Positions 1 to 11,995 of a stretch of DNA of 64,000 nucleotides are shown piece after piece. The position numbers were made by a program, and so were the translations under genes. This stretch comes from Hymenopellis radicata (taxonomy: Eukaryota > Basidiomycota > Agaricomycetes > Agaricales > Physalacriaceae). Location: the NCBI GenBank assembly GCA_015501595.1, contig JADNRX010000018.1, positions 308,592 through 372,591 on the forward strand, read 5' to 3'. Within the stretch, counting starts at the first letter, position 1; every line of letters begins with the position of its first letter. Under the pieces are notes generated by a model. That model saw only the letters and a list, made by a program, of their open reading frames with translations. It searched no databases and was not told the origin of the DNA.

Positions 1-3000
1 GCGAGTTCCTCCTTCGTGAGGGGACGAACAAGGCCCCCATTGACCGTGATCTTCATGTTTCGAACATGAGTTGTCGCTTTGTCTGTTTTCTTCTTGTTCG
101 TCTCGAATTCTACAAAGTCGTCAGCCCAGTACCATGCCAACTGGTCCTCCTCGAAGTGTGGTGCAAGCACAAAGACTTGCCCCGAAATCTCAAAGCGCGA
201 GTCCGGAAGAGAAATCTCATCAAGAGGAGCTGTCGCGACCGAACCCGCAGATGTATGAATGAAAGTGCACTGCGCAAATGCAAGGCAGACGTCGGTCGCG
301 TTGATACATACGACAGTGGCGAAGATGCTTCCAACGGAGAATATGTTCTCTCGCGATTCCGGTAGGTGTCGTAGATTAAGAACAGAATGATCCCAGCCAT
401 CACTGTAACTCGAATAGTATCGCACACGGAGGAGATGATCATGACTTTTGTGTTGATCAATATCCAAGCCGCCGGGACTGATGATTGTTCGGAGAGCTGT
501 TGTTTTATGTGCAAGAGCACCGGCCTCGTTGATTTTGATCCATTGTGAGGGTGGTTCCGAGGGCGTGGTACTCAATGCCGCCAACTCTTTCGCCAACAGC
601 GCCTCGCCGTTATAGTTCCGAATTTGCATCGCGCGAGAAGAGTTGACATCAATCTCATGATCTCCATCGTCCGCGTCGCCGTCAGCAGCCTGAGACTCCA
701 CGGTATCAAGTGCTGATCTGTCAACCTTCGACGAGATGCCGGGATATCTAGATCCGCCAGTGGGTTTGTGCAAATCAATACCCTCCTCTGATAACGCACC
801 CGACAGGTCGATACATAGGCCTGCTTTGGTGAGTATATCCTTCGCCTCCACAAGCGCCTCAACACTGCACTTCTCGAGATCGCATGAGCTCGCCGTCAAC
901 TCGCCTCTCCAGTGACGCGGGGTATAATGGTCGGCAGAGCGACTACGATCAATATTGAGACGTCGAGGACGCCTCTCGAGGTGCGGGTACCGCTCAAAAA
1001 TAGCATCGAGCCGGAGAGCAGAAGAAAAACGTCCAGTAAGCTCGACGACATCGCCATTGGGAGAGTGCCCGCCAATCATCCGAACCCGTCCAAAGAGGAC
1101 CTCCAGAACATCATCGCCGAGTAAGCATAAGAATACTTTCATGGCCGGATTAAGCTCCTTGGCATGTGCGATAATGAATACCGCATTCTTCACCATGCAT
1201 TGCAAGTCAAAGTAGAGCTGCCCTGGCAAAAACGAGCCTTCATGTTTCCGAAACACAGCAAATGCAAGATATGCGAATCTGAGAAGGCGCGTGATCTGTT
1301 CGGAGAGAGAGAGGTCGAGGAGGATAAATGGTTCTACGAGTGCGCCACACATCTCGCCGAGAAGTCGCAAAGCCCGATAAGTATGGCGCTCGGAAGGGTT
1401 GTAATCATCCTCGTCAAGATCACGTAGATCTGCGACAAGACAGAGGAACTTGATGACACGGGGAACATCCTGACCATCCTTCATATTGAACAAACTCTCG
1501 ATGCTCTCGTGTGCCCAGTTGTGCCCCTTCAAGCGCTCAAACCAGATGGATAGAAGGGTCTTGTTGATAAGGAGGTTATTGATGAGGATGCCATCCTTCG
1601 CCGAGCTTAATAGCTTCAGAATACCTATTATGAAGAATTGAGTATCGATGTACTGATTGGAATCAAGAAGAACTCACGTTTGAAATCATGCTTCCAGTCG
1701 AGCGCAGGCGTTTCGAAGTTCTTTCCCGTATACATATTCAGCCCTTTCACGTTCCCAAGATGCTTGTACAACGCATCAGTCTCCAAAACTCTGCGCCACA
1801 TATAGTTCATGCAGAATGCGGGGCGTCGCTTAGGGTCACCATCCGACCCAATGGACCACACCGGCCCATGCAGTTTCTCTCCATATGGAGAGAGTCGCCA
1901 AGCTTCCATGACCAGAGCGAGCTGCTCGGCAGCTCCATAGTAGTCGCCTCGTTTACATGTTGGCAGAATGAGCACGGGTTTCGCTCCGTAGTTCTTGCCG
2001 TCATGGCGGGAAAATGCAATCACCGTGAGTTCGTGACCAATGTGTACTGTTTTTGCTTCTCTAATCGCATGTGCCAGCGCCCGAACAGTCGTCAAATCAT
2101 TACCCATCGTGATTGAATCCAACTCCGCTGCATGCTCACAGAGTCCCGCTATTTCATCAGTCTCTCGAATCCAACGGGGTCTTTCCTCGCATGCCACCTC
2201 ATCCACACACATCGTGACGCCTGTGCGTTGATGATCTGGGGGTACATCCTTAAACCCCGTCTCGATATTCGCAAACAGATCAAGCATCTTGATTTTGCCG
2301 ACGGAAATCACCAAGTTGTACTCGCGGCGAAGAGACGCAATGCACCAACGTGACGGAAGAGCAGTGGTGGCATGATTCAGCGCATATAGAGCGGCGGCGC
2401 CTCCGAGCTCATAGACAAGTATGGCTAAATGTTTCTCGTAGTCCGAGTAGTTATGCGGGCGGTATTTCCCCTCGATAGCGAGGCGAGTGCGAGCTAGTAG
2501 CTCAGCAATACCCCAGCGCTGCTCCTTCGCTGCACGGAACAGGCGGTTCAAAGCCGGAACCTCATTTGCAGCGATAAGATTATGAAGAGTACGGTATGGC
2601 TCGAGTTTCTGGCGACTCGTAGCGAGATCGCGCTTGTAATTGGTTTCCTACATGGCGTTAATATATCGAAAGCTATGAATAAAATAAACGAACCTTCAGC
2701 CGCAGTTTCCGCACCGACTTCACGGCTGGGAGCAGTCGTTGAAGCATTTGTCGATGACTGAGAGTGGTAGATGATTTTTTGCCCGGTAGCTGCTTGGCGC
2801 GATTGCGTACAACATCCACAGCGGGCCCGAGACCTAGACATGCTTCGCATACACCGAGGTGGGCTGTCGTTGATAGGGAACATCGCAGAGAGCGAACTTG
2901 TACCGATGATGCATCCAGCCCAACAAGCTCGTAACCGGCGGTAAATCCAGAGTCGGGGGCATGGATAGGGAATGGATATGTTGTATATGGTGTATCAAGA

Positions 3001-3336
3001 CCCCACGGAAAGACAGCACCGCTGCATGGCTTTGCTTGCGGTGGGAGAGCAAAGCAAGGCTCCGGTATGCTTGGACCACTTGCAGACGCGAATACATCTA
3101 GGTTGAACTATGTTAGATGTGGTTAAATTAAAGAAATGAGACTGCTTACTAGCTATTCCGACACATTTTTTCAGATGGGACTCCAGCTGCCCGTACGACT
3201 TCTTATTAGTCCCATGCTTCACGGGTTCATGACAATTGGGACATTCTACAGTGCGGCGATTGGTGGAAGGATCGATGTTCTCCTTCAGCTTCTCTTTGTC
3301 GTAGCAGTATGATTGGGGCGATGAAGTTGCTCCCAC
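1..3336 (-). CDS. Zinc-finger DDE-like transposase gene, lineage A (3' end outside window)
   Basis: Read on the minus strand from ATG at 3336, with introns near 3101-3151, 2650-2693 and 1625-1677 (GTGAGT..TAG). The last splice joins the reading frame into DWKHDFKR-ILKLLSSAKDG. The N terminus has a CxxC..H..C finger (CPNCHEPVKHG, then HLKKC). The core holds CVDEVACEERPRW, GSDGD and DWKHDFKR, followed after 1624 by LSLSEQ, LGDDVLEVLFGRVRM and a GGSRYPGI motif. I know this order from a family that is very abundant in Agaricomycetes. The frame stays open almost to base 1, so the C terminus lies outside. The motif order resembles P-element/THAP9 transposases (first Asp, SDG, D..KH..KR, E in LE.LFG); that assignment is my inference. 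No terminal repeat was found near 3400-3500. The residues preserved suggest a recent copy. Confidence 0.75.
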
Positions 3337-3684
3337 GGTATAGGACCGACTGCGGCCAGGAGATCGTGGTGCAGACGAGGTAGAAGGGGGAGAGTTGATA
3401 TATACAGCATTATTTACAGGACTGAGAGGCCATGAAGAGAAAGAAATCTTCTCAGAAGCACACCGAAAAGATGTTCAGTTTCTAGTGCACGGGTAGACGC
3501 GACGACGCGCCGTCGCGTCAAACTGTGGTCGTGATTAAGGGAAGAGAAGGAAATTTGCACATGGTACGCTACTGACGGCCGCACTCAAGCCGCATCACAC
3601 TGCCGACTGAATGCCGACAGACTTGGTCTAGGTCACTTCCTAAAGAGTAGCGCACCTAGCGTGGGAACGATATCAGAGATCTGA

Positions 3685-6545
3685 ATCGGGCACGCCTCTT
3701 GGATTTCGTTCTTTAGATTTGACTACCACTGTGTACCACATCTCCGGAGTACTGTTTGTTCATCCCTCTTTGCGCAGCGTCTCTCGCTTACCTTCATACA
3801 GCCCTTATCGGACTTCGTTAACGCGGATTTCCGCGAGGCATATCCAGTGTAGTAGTGTCTGCGCCGCTACTCGTATGTCTACCTTATTCTGTTTTCCTGG
3901 GCATCTTTCTCATCAGTCACGATATGTGCAGTGTCTATGTCGAATTGCTGGCCCGTACAAGCGCTGCGGCGTTTGGCGGTCTCGTAATTTCCGTCGTACG
4001 TTATCCTCATCCCATAGAATCGTCTCCCATCTCACGCCCGCCAAGGAGTCGACTTTTCTGAAACCAAAGGAATCAGGATTGTCACCGGCGTGTAAGCCAT
4101 TGGACACCGATATGACGACTCATCGCAGTACGGCTTAGCGGGTCCGATGCATCTAGAAAATCAATTATTCCAGGCCATCTCGTCACTGCTTGTCAAGTAA
4201 AGTGGTGACTGTTGCTCTCATCGTTTACGTTTCCCTTGTCAAGATTTGGGTAATACATTGCGTTTGTGAGCATTTGTGTCTGAATATTCCAAGGTCGGCG
4301 AATACTTTGCTCGTTTGCGATGAGCCAGTAGGAGTGAGTAAGTAGTATATGTTCGCAATCGATTTGCAGAAACTGCTCGACTGCAATTGACTGAGCGATG
4401 AACGGGTGGTGCGCTTCATGGCCTCATGCTCGAATTCAGAACATCGGAATGCAAAGCCATAGAGCGTTTTATGCCCTAATCAGGCAATCGACTGCTCCCC
4501 GTCGTCGCCTAACAGCAGCTCTGCGCCACCACAACCTCGACAAAGACACAAACCTTTCCAACTAGTAGTCATCAATCGGCAAGCACATGGATATCTGGAG
4601 CTGTATGATAGGGACATAAGTAGAGTGCTATGCATCGAGGTTGTTTACTTGCAAGCGTCCAGCCAAACATTCAATTTCACTATATTAAGCCACGTGTGCC
4701 AGTTACGCTCCTTAGATCCCACCACTATATGTAGGTCTGGTCTCCGGAGCACTGTTCGTTTGTTCCCCGTGTTTGTGTGGTGTCTATTGCTTACCTTGTT
4801 TACAGCCTGTGTAGGACATGTCTTCGTTAAGCGGTTGCCCGCAGAAGGTGTTGACGTTGTAGTCAAAAGCTACTCGTACGTGTCCCCTTACTCGCACTTT
4901 TTTTTCGCCTTTTAATCCTCTGCAGTGTCCAGCGCTTTCTGGGGGTCCATTCTGTGCGGAACGCACCCTGAGCAGCTTGCTCGGCACTCGATCTGCCGTT
5001 GTTTGGACGCGAAATTCAGCCGGTACGTCGTCCATGTCGTCGTCCGTTATCGATTTTCATCTCACGTTTACCGAAGGTATTTACCCACCTTGAGGGGTAC
5101 TTACGTGGCTTCCATCTATGCGAGGACGAACGTCCGCGTTTGATGGGTTCTGAAAATCAATTATCCCAGGCCACCCTCTGTTCATCTCGCGGTCACCGCT
5201 GTCAAGCGAAGTGGTGGTCGTTGCTCGCATTATTGTTTACTTTTCCCTTGTCATGATTGGGGCAATGTATTACGTTTGTGAGCAATCGTGTCTGATATAT
5301 TCTAAGAGTGAAATACTGCCGTGCGATAGCATCTTTTTGTCTTGCTGGAGCGGAGGCAGTGAGATCGCGCGATGCGAACTGCGTCGGCGTGCAAGAACTA
5401 AGCGACAGTACGTGTATGGATGGAAGACAGGTCACACATTCCTCAGGACGTCAGCTTGCTTCGGTGACAGATCTGAAAACTATATGGCATCACTTTCGGG
5501 GATACCTGCGCTGGCATTTCTACTGTGCTATTGGGAATTAGCGTTCATGACCGCGATGTTAATCGATAGCGTTTATGCCCTTATTAGGCAATCAAATTCT
5601 TCTGTCCTCTGAGTGGGTGGCAATTCTCGCTCGTCGCCCATTTCGGAACGTAGATGGCTGGGCCTGGGGAGATACATACCCAGTTATACATTGAGAGTGT
5701 TTATTCGAGAAAGGCCAGCCAAACATTCATTTCAGTACATGAAGCTACTGCGTGCCAGCTTCGCTCTCTAGATGCGACCACCACCAGGTGCCTCATCTCC
5801 GGAGACCCGTAGGTTGCTTTCCCGTGTCGCATAACGTCTCTTGCTCACGTCTTGGCAGCCTGATCAGGGCTAATCTTCGTTAAGCGTCCTATGAAAGGTG
5901 CTGATGCTGTAGTCAAACGCTACTCGTACGTGCCGTCTTGTTCAATACTTCCTCCCTCGTCTCAATCCTGTTCTGCGACCCAAGCTTGCGCGGCCTCCCC
6001 AAGAGCCTGTAGATCTCAGGGGATCGCTGCACTTGCTTGGACGCGAAATGATCCAGCAGGTATGTCGTCAATGTTGTCTCTTATCGATTCTCATCTAATG
6101 CGTATCGAAGTCGAGTATCCAAGAAAAACGGGTAGTTGCTGCTGAACCATTGCCGTCCGCGGCAATGGACCACACTCCACTAATTTCCTGAGGACCCAAG
6201 CTTGCGCGGCCTCCCCAAGAGGCTGCCTCAGGGGATCGCTGCACTTGCTTGGACGCGAAATGATCCAGCTGGTATGTCGTCGATGTTGTCTCTTATCGAT
6301 TCTCATCTACATAATGCGTATCGAAGGCGAGTATCCAAGAAAAACGGGTACTTGCTGCTGAACCATTGCCGTCCGCGGCAATGGACCACACTCCACTAAA
6401 ATCAATTATCCCAGGCCATCATGTTCCTCGGTCGTTGCTTGTCATACGGAGGAGGGACCAATGCTTACATTACTTACTTTTCCCTTGTCAAGAATTGGGC
6501 AATGCATTATGTTTGTGAGCATTTGTGTTTAATAGCTTTTAAGAC
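3685..6545. repeat. Three diverged tandem repeats of about 1 kb
   Basis: Three stretches starting near 3685, 4690 and 5745 share the same landmarks in the same order. These are a TAGAT..CTCCGGAG block, a CTTCGTTAAGCG block, AAAATCAATTAT(T/C)CCAGGCCA, and TTTCCCTTGTCA followed by GTTTGTGAGCA. Copies differ by many substitutions and indels. Upstream, units two and three also share a CCAGCCAAACATTCA block. No reading frame is kept between copies and no terminal repeats or poly(A) were seen. This looks like old noncoding tandem duplication or a decayed element. Confidence 0.65.
5977..6399. repeat. Recent 207-base tandem duplication
   Basis: Bases 5977-6183 and 6193-6399 are two almost identical 207-base copies separated by 9 bases, inside the third old 1 kb repeat. 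Each carries a perfect 7-base hairpin (ATTGCCG..CGGCAAT) near its end. Few differences mean the duplication is younger than the surrounding repeats. Confidence 0.85.
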
Positions 6546-7643
6546 TCGTAGTACTACTGCCTTGGTGAGATAACCTCTCGTCTCTTGAGGCGAACGTCAA
6601 CTTCGGCCTACTACTCTCTAAAAATGGTCCATGATCTTGAGGAATGTTTTAGCACGACGTGTACTGCCAGCAGATACTTGGATATATAATTGATGAATGC
6701 ACGCCGTACTAAGTACTAATCCGCGCTCGATATCCGATGCTACTGCATGCCAGCGATCTTGGCCTGGGGTAATTGATTTTCGGAAAACTCCTCAACTGCG
6801 ACCGATTCAACGAGTCGATAGCAGAAGTGCGCTAGGCGCCCGGAGCAAAGGGTGCCTGCCAAATAGGCTGACATCCTATATCGACCCAAACATCCGCTGA
6901 CGAGCGTGCAGTCAGATAACGGGAAGTAAGAGCCTCAGATGAGAGAGGACATACATCTCGGATGAGAGGGTACGGAAGGCGAACTATCGCCCTCCTCCCA
7001 GACAGCCGACATCCAGCGTGCCATGGGCCTCACCAAGTGTCTGAAGAGACGTGAGTGACAACGTGGGTGAGACGATTTGAATCAGGCGACGTACGAGGTA
7101 CTGGGATCCCACGTCAATGTCGATGTACCCAACTTTGATGATGATGGCAGGATCCAAGGTGACGGAAAAGGCGTGTCAAAGTTTATATACAGCCGAGAAG
7201 CGGCACTGCGCGCAGCTCGGTAACTTACTGGCAGCACTGACATTTCTATAACGCGTTCCGGTCCCGACATGAACGAATGGCTGAATACGTGCGATCACCT
7301 TATCGCAACCGACGCTAAGGACTTGATACCGAAGCAGAGAGGAATGAACAAGGCCGCTTGATAAATGCACTGGTCCGAAATATCCGGGTGGCTCGGTAGT
7401 GACTAGGAGACGGACTCGATGATGGAGGCGTGAAACCATACTAATTACTGTACCGTCACTGCAATTGGAATCCAAACAACCGAACAACCAATGATATTGT
7501 GCAGGCGACAAAGCTCACAGCAGGCCTGAATTTCAGTGCGAGTAGGAGGACGAGTCATAATCGCCTTTGCCTCGAGAGGTTTTCAGAGGAGCTGACATGG
7601 TGGCTTTCTTTGGGAGAAAAGCGGGTGTTTAAATATTCCCACA

Positions 7644-8000
7644 GGGGACGCATGGGCGAGTGGTTCTTGAGACCCACGTTCCTGGTCTATGGGTAAACCG
7701 TAGATCACCGGTCCCGTAGTCGCGGGTTCAACGCCGGTACCACCAGGGAGTTCTAGTGGGTATGGCTTCTAACGACGCGAGTCCCACACTGTTCAGACTG
7801 GGCATCTGTTCGTGCGTAAATGCATTCTTCCTATTGGGCCTTGCCAGGCATACAACTTGGCAACAAGTTGCGGGGTTGAAATATCCTCGAACAAACACGC
7901 GGATCTGCGGCGGCGGGAAACAGTACAAAGTGCTGTACGCTAACAATGATCACACGAAAGTGTAGCTGCGTCCTCCAAAAAAAAAAAAAAAAAAAAAAAA
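7644..8000 (+). mobile_element. tRNA-derived SINE with poly(A) tail
   Basis: A ~356-base insertion is present in duplication unit 1 and absent from unit 2, where the empty site reads AATACTTATTCCCACAATTTCC (about 11133). It begins GGGGACG and ends in about 24 A residues (7977-8000). It is flanked by the direct repeat AAATATTCCCACA at 7631-7643 and 8000-8012. The head contains a pol III A box (TGGGCGAGTGG, 7653-7663) and a B box (GGTTCAACGCC, 7725-7735), as in tRNA-derived SINEs. The parent tRNA was not identified; the spacing suggests a long-variable-arm tRNA. Just before the tail is an ACAC-GAAA-GTGT hairpin. No protein is encoded. Confidence 0.85.
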
Positions 8001-8212
8001 AATATTCCCACAATTTCCAGTGCCCATGACGTATCCACACCAGTGGCAGCGTGTAAGCCAAGAGAGTCGACGGGCGTCTAGGACACACATGAGCGAACCA
8101 GCACAAGAGGAGGATTAACGCACTATCACTGGCCGAGCAACCCGTTCGGAGTTTGAATGATTTCCATCATAGGCCGATCATGATCGACGCAGCCCGCTCA
8201 ACATTGAATGTA

Positions 8213-8297
8213 ACCACCACCACCACCACCACCATATCAAAAACAGGGGGCTACGTACGCTGTTTATAAAGGTGTTTACAAACACTTGTTTATAAAC
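8213..8297 (+). promoter_or_regulatory. Probable promoter region of O-methyltransferase copy 1
   Basis: An (ACC)7 microsatellite (8213-8233) is followed by two TTTATAAA palindromes (8263-8270 and 8289-8296), 70-110 bases before the start codon. The matching upstream stretch of copy 2 (11310-11470) has neither, so the two paralogs do not share this proximal promoter. The TATA role is inferred from position only. Confidence 0.4.
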
Positions 8298-8368
8298 CGT
8301 TTGTGTTTACAAATATGCCTGTATAAACTCAGCCCTAGTAGAATGCCAGCCCCGCATTCCTACTCCCG

Positions 8369-10233
8369 ATGTCCACAAACACCACACTCCGCCAACTTCT
8401 TGTGATTCTCAACGACTCTGTCGCTGCACTGGAGGAGCGTGCTCGGTCCTTGGGGCTGCCTCTTCCTGACCTCAACAATCCTTTCTCGCCGCCTTCAGAG
8501 GCATTCCGTGGCGACCCAGCGTGCGCTGAGGCGGCGAGCCGCATCTCTGCTGCCGCGCTTCATCTGGAGGCGATCTTCACTCCACCTCAAGTGTCTCTCT
8601 ATCACGTCGTTGCTGGGGTAAGGGTTCGTTCGGTTTAGCGTCGTCTATGAGAGCTCATGCGCCATGCAGCACTTCAAATCTGCAGCCCTTCAAGTATGCC
8701 TGGAGTCCCATGTTACGGAGATTCTTCGTGAGGCTGGACCACAGGTGGCGTTTGATCAGTCTGATGGCGGGCGAGACTGCTTACTCTGTCAACAGGGCCT
8801 TCATATTAATGATATCGCCGCCAAAAACGGCCAAGATCCTCTCAAACTAGGTAGACACTCGATTGCTTCTAGCGCGTCGACGAAATTGACGGCTATGTGC
8901 ACTCAGCGCGTTTCATCAGATACCTCGCCGTTCAGCATATCTATCGTGAGGTGTCTCTGAACGTCTTCGCGAACACCCGAATCTCTAGTATGATGGACAC
9001 GCTCAAGTCCAGTGCCGAAATTATCGCCAAGTATGGCTCTGTTTCTTCAAACGTACGACACCGTTCTGATCTCTCACCAGTCCTGACCTAAAACACGATG
9101 GAACTCCGGGCCTTGCTGCACTCGCATCGCATCAGTACGTTCCATTATTGCTCCTTTTCTGTATATTATAATTCACGCCGATGACTTCTAGTCTGGACGA
9201 AGCATTCAAGGCATCTGCTTACGCTTGGGATACGCTCGCTAATCCCAAGACTGTCAAGTCGGATGAACCTAATGCGTCTCCATTCAACCGCGCGTTCAAT
9301 ACTCAAGGATCGCTTTGGGATCTGTATGCCCGTGATGAAAGACGTCAACGCCGATTCAACATCGGCATGCAAGGCATCCAGTCTCTGCAACCTGCCGACG
9401 CTATTTTGAAGTGTATGTTCTCGATATCACGATGTACTTATTTTGATACGATTCATAGCTTATGAATGGGCCACTCTTTCCCCGGGATCGACCATCGTTG
9501 ACGTCGGGGGTGGCGTGGGGACGTCTTCCCTCGTTATTGCGAAGAATTTCCCCGAACTCCACATCGTGGTTCAGGATCTTGATGGCCCTATCTCTGATGC
9601 ACGCGAGGTACGGTCGTAGCGTTGTGTACATTCTCACCTAACGAGTTATCGCATCAGTTATGGGCGAAGGAGCTCCCAAATGCCAACATAACTCTGGAAG
9701 GTATAACACTACACTACTCTTAACAAGACCTGGATTATAACTTGCTACAGTTCAGGACTTCTTCAAACTCCAGCCGAGAGACCACACCGTTTCTATTTTC
9801 CTTCTAAAGCAGATCATGCACGACTGGTCCGATTCGTATTGCGTCAAAATTCTTACCCAGCTACGCTCCGCCGCTTCCGCGAATACCAAGCTCATTCTGG
9901 TTGAAAGCATTATACCATTCGCCTGTCACGATTCCGGCGAGGACAGCGTCCCAGGAGCCGTCCCACATGAGGCGCCAGAACCGCTTCTCGCGAACTACGG
10001 CGCGGTCAATGAGATGGCTTACAGCATGGACATCGGTGTGAGTGACTCTTATGAGAGTCAGGATTACTTACTCAGTTCGATAGATGTTCCTCCATTTCAA
10101 CTCCCAAGAACGGACGATTCGCCACATGCAGGATCTTCTCTTGAGCACGGGGTGGAAGGTTGTGAAGGTACGCCGCCAAGATGGGGATAGTACATTTTTG
10201 CAGGCCGTGGAGGCTGTACCGGTTGAGGTATAA
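8369..10233 (+). CDS. SAM-dependent O-methyltransferase (COMT-like), intact copy
   Basis: Ten exons can be joined without a stop: 8369-8617, 8670-8744, 8796-8850, 8907-9030, 9081-9134, 9192-9412, 9459-9607, 9658-9700, 9751-10037 and 10084-10233, giving 468 residues. The protein has the usual fungal layout. An N-terminal winged-helix part carries GLHINDIAAKNG and ARFIRYLAVQHIYREV. The SAM-binding motif I is DVGGGVGTSSLV. The catalytic-region motif is KQIMHDWSDSYCVKIL with the His-Asp pair of plant and fungal O-methyltransferases. The C terminus is HFNSQERTIRHMQDLL. It probably methylates a hydroxyl of a small aromatic or polyketide metabolite in the cytosol; the substrate cannot be read. No other biosynthetic gene is adjacent. 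Confidence 0.88.
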
Positions 10234-11995
10234 ATGAAGCACAACAATACGGAACTCAATAAATGCGATTCGTGGTACTAGTTCTTCTTTCAAGTTCACC
10301 TTGCAAGCGGCTGGATTGTCATCGGACCACTGTTGGTATCGACATCCGATGCAGCAGTTGGGCTTGGGGTATTTGATTGGAGAAGCTCCTCAACTGCAAC
10401 TCGTTCAGCACAAGTGCAAAGAACGAGCTAGACGCACACGAGGAAGGATACCAACCAGAGGTTGATGTCCTATAAAGACCCAAACATCATCGCTGATGTG
10501 AGGGTTCATAACGCGGCCCTGCCAGACCGGTATCCAGCATGTATGAGCCTCAGATGAGATGATTTGACTTGGAGTCAGAGGACGTACGAGGTACGGGGAT
10601 CCCACGTCGATGTCGATTTACCCAAACCTCTTGATGATAACAGGCCAAAGTGACGGAAAACGCGTGTCAAAGTTTCCACACAGCCGAGAATCGGCACTGG
10701 GTGCAGCTCGATAACTTGCTGGGAGCACTGACATTTCCATAACGCGTGCCGGTCGGGACAACGAATGGCTGGATACGACTCCAAACGTGCGTTCACCTGA
10801 TCGCGACCAACGCTAAGGACGCAGAGAGGAATGAACAAGGCCGCTTGATAAATGCACTGAGTCCCGAAATGTCCGGGGCGGCTCGGTAGTGGACCATGCT
10901 AGGCGACGGACCATTGAGAGAAGTTGATGGAGGTGTGGAACCGTACTGTAAGTAGTACCAGTTGGAATGGGCCGAACAACCCAAAAATCAATGTTATTGT
11001 GCAGGCGACAAAGCTCCCAGTAGGCCTGAATTTCAGTGCGAGTAGGAGGACGAGTCATAATTGCCTTTGACTTGATAGATTCGCTGACATGGTGTCGAGG
11101 TGCATTCTTTGCGAGAAAAGCGGGTGCTTAAATACTTATTCCCACAATTTCCAGTGCCCATTACATATCCACACCAGTGGTACAGCCTGGCAGCGTGTAA
11201 GCCGAGAGACTCGACGGGCGTTTAGGTGAGCGAAGCAGCACAAGAGGAGGATTAACGCACTACTTATCACCGAGCAAGCCGTTCGGAGTTTGAATTGTCC
11301 ATAGGCCGATCAGCCCATTGACCATCCATCCTCACTTTTTGCCATTCGGGGTTCAATTCGCCAACAATTCGCACTGCCTGGCAGGGGCACACGACATACG
11401 TTAAGCCTGCCTAAACCAGCAGAACCATTGGGAATAATGCCAGCCCTTCTGCGCATTCCTACCATCGACTATCGCGATGTCCACAGACACCACGCTACGC
11501 CAACTTCTTTTGATTCTCAACGACTCTGTCGCCGCACTCGAGGAGCGTGCTCGATCCTTGGGACTGCCTCTTCCTGACCTCAACAGTCCTTTCTCACCCC
11601 TTCAGAGGCATTCCGTGGCGACCCAGTGTGCGCTGAGGCTGCGAGCCGCATCTCTGCTGCCGCGCTTCATCTGGAGGCGATCTTCACTCCACCTCAAGTG
11701 TCTCTCTATCACGTCGTTGCTGGGGTAAGGGTTATTCATTTCAGCGCCGTCTATGAGAGCTTACGCGCCATGCAGCACTTCAAATCTGCAGCCCTTCAAG
11801 TATGCCTGGAGTCCCATGTTACGGAGATTCTTCGTGAGGCCAAGGGGGTTCCTCAAAAAAGTTTTTGTACACTAGGCCGATTAATATTTTTCGAGGCTCG
11901 ACCTCGGACCTACCTACCTCTATGACGTCATGCATATCACGTGATGCGTTATTTACCGTATTCGGAATTATCTACCCCGCACTCTTTCCCCACCT

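Noticed and set aside
7681..7740. Functional tRNA gene
   Set aside because: A and B boxes are present but acceptor and T stems do not pair properly, and the unit ends in poly(A) with a target duplication, so it is the head of a SINE.
8851..8906. Apparent frameshift in O-methyltransferase copy 1
   Set aside because: Splicing a 56-base intron (GTAGAC..CTCAG) restores DPLKL-ARFIRYLAVQHIYREV; no frameshift is needed.
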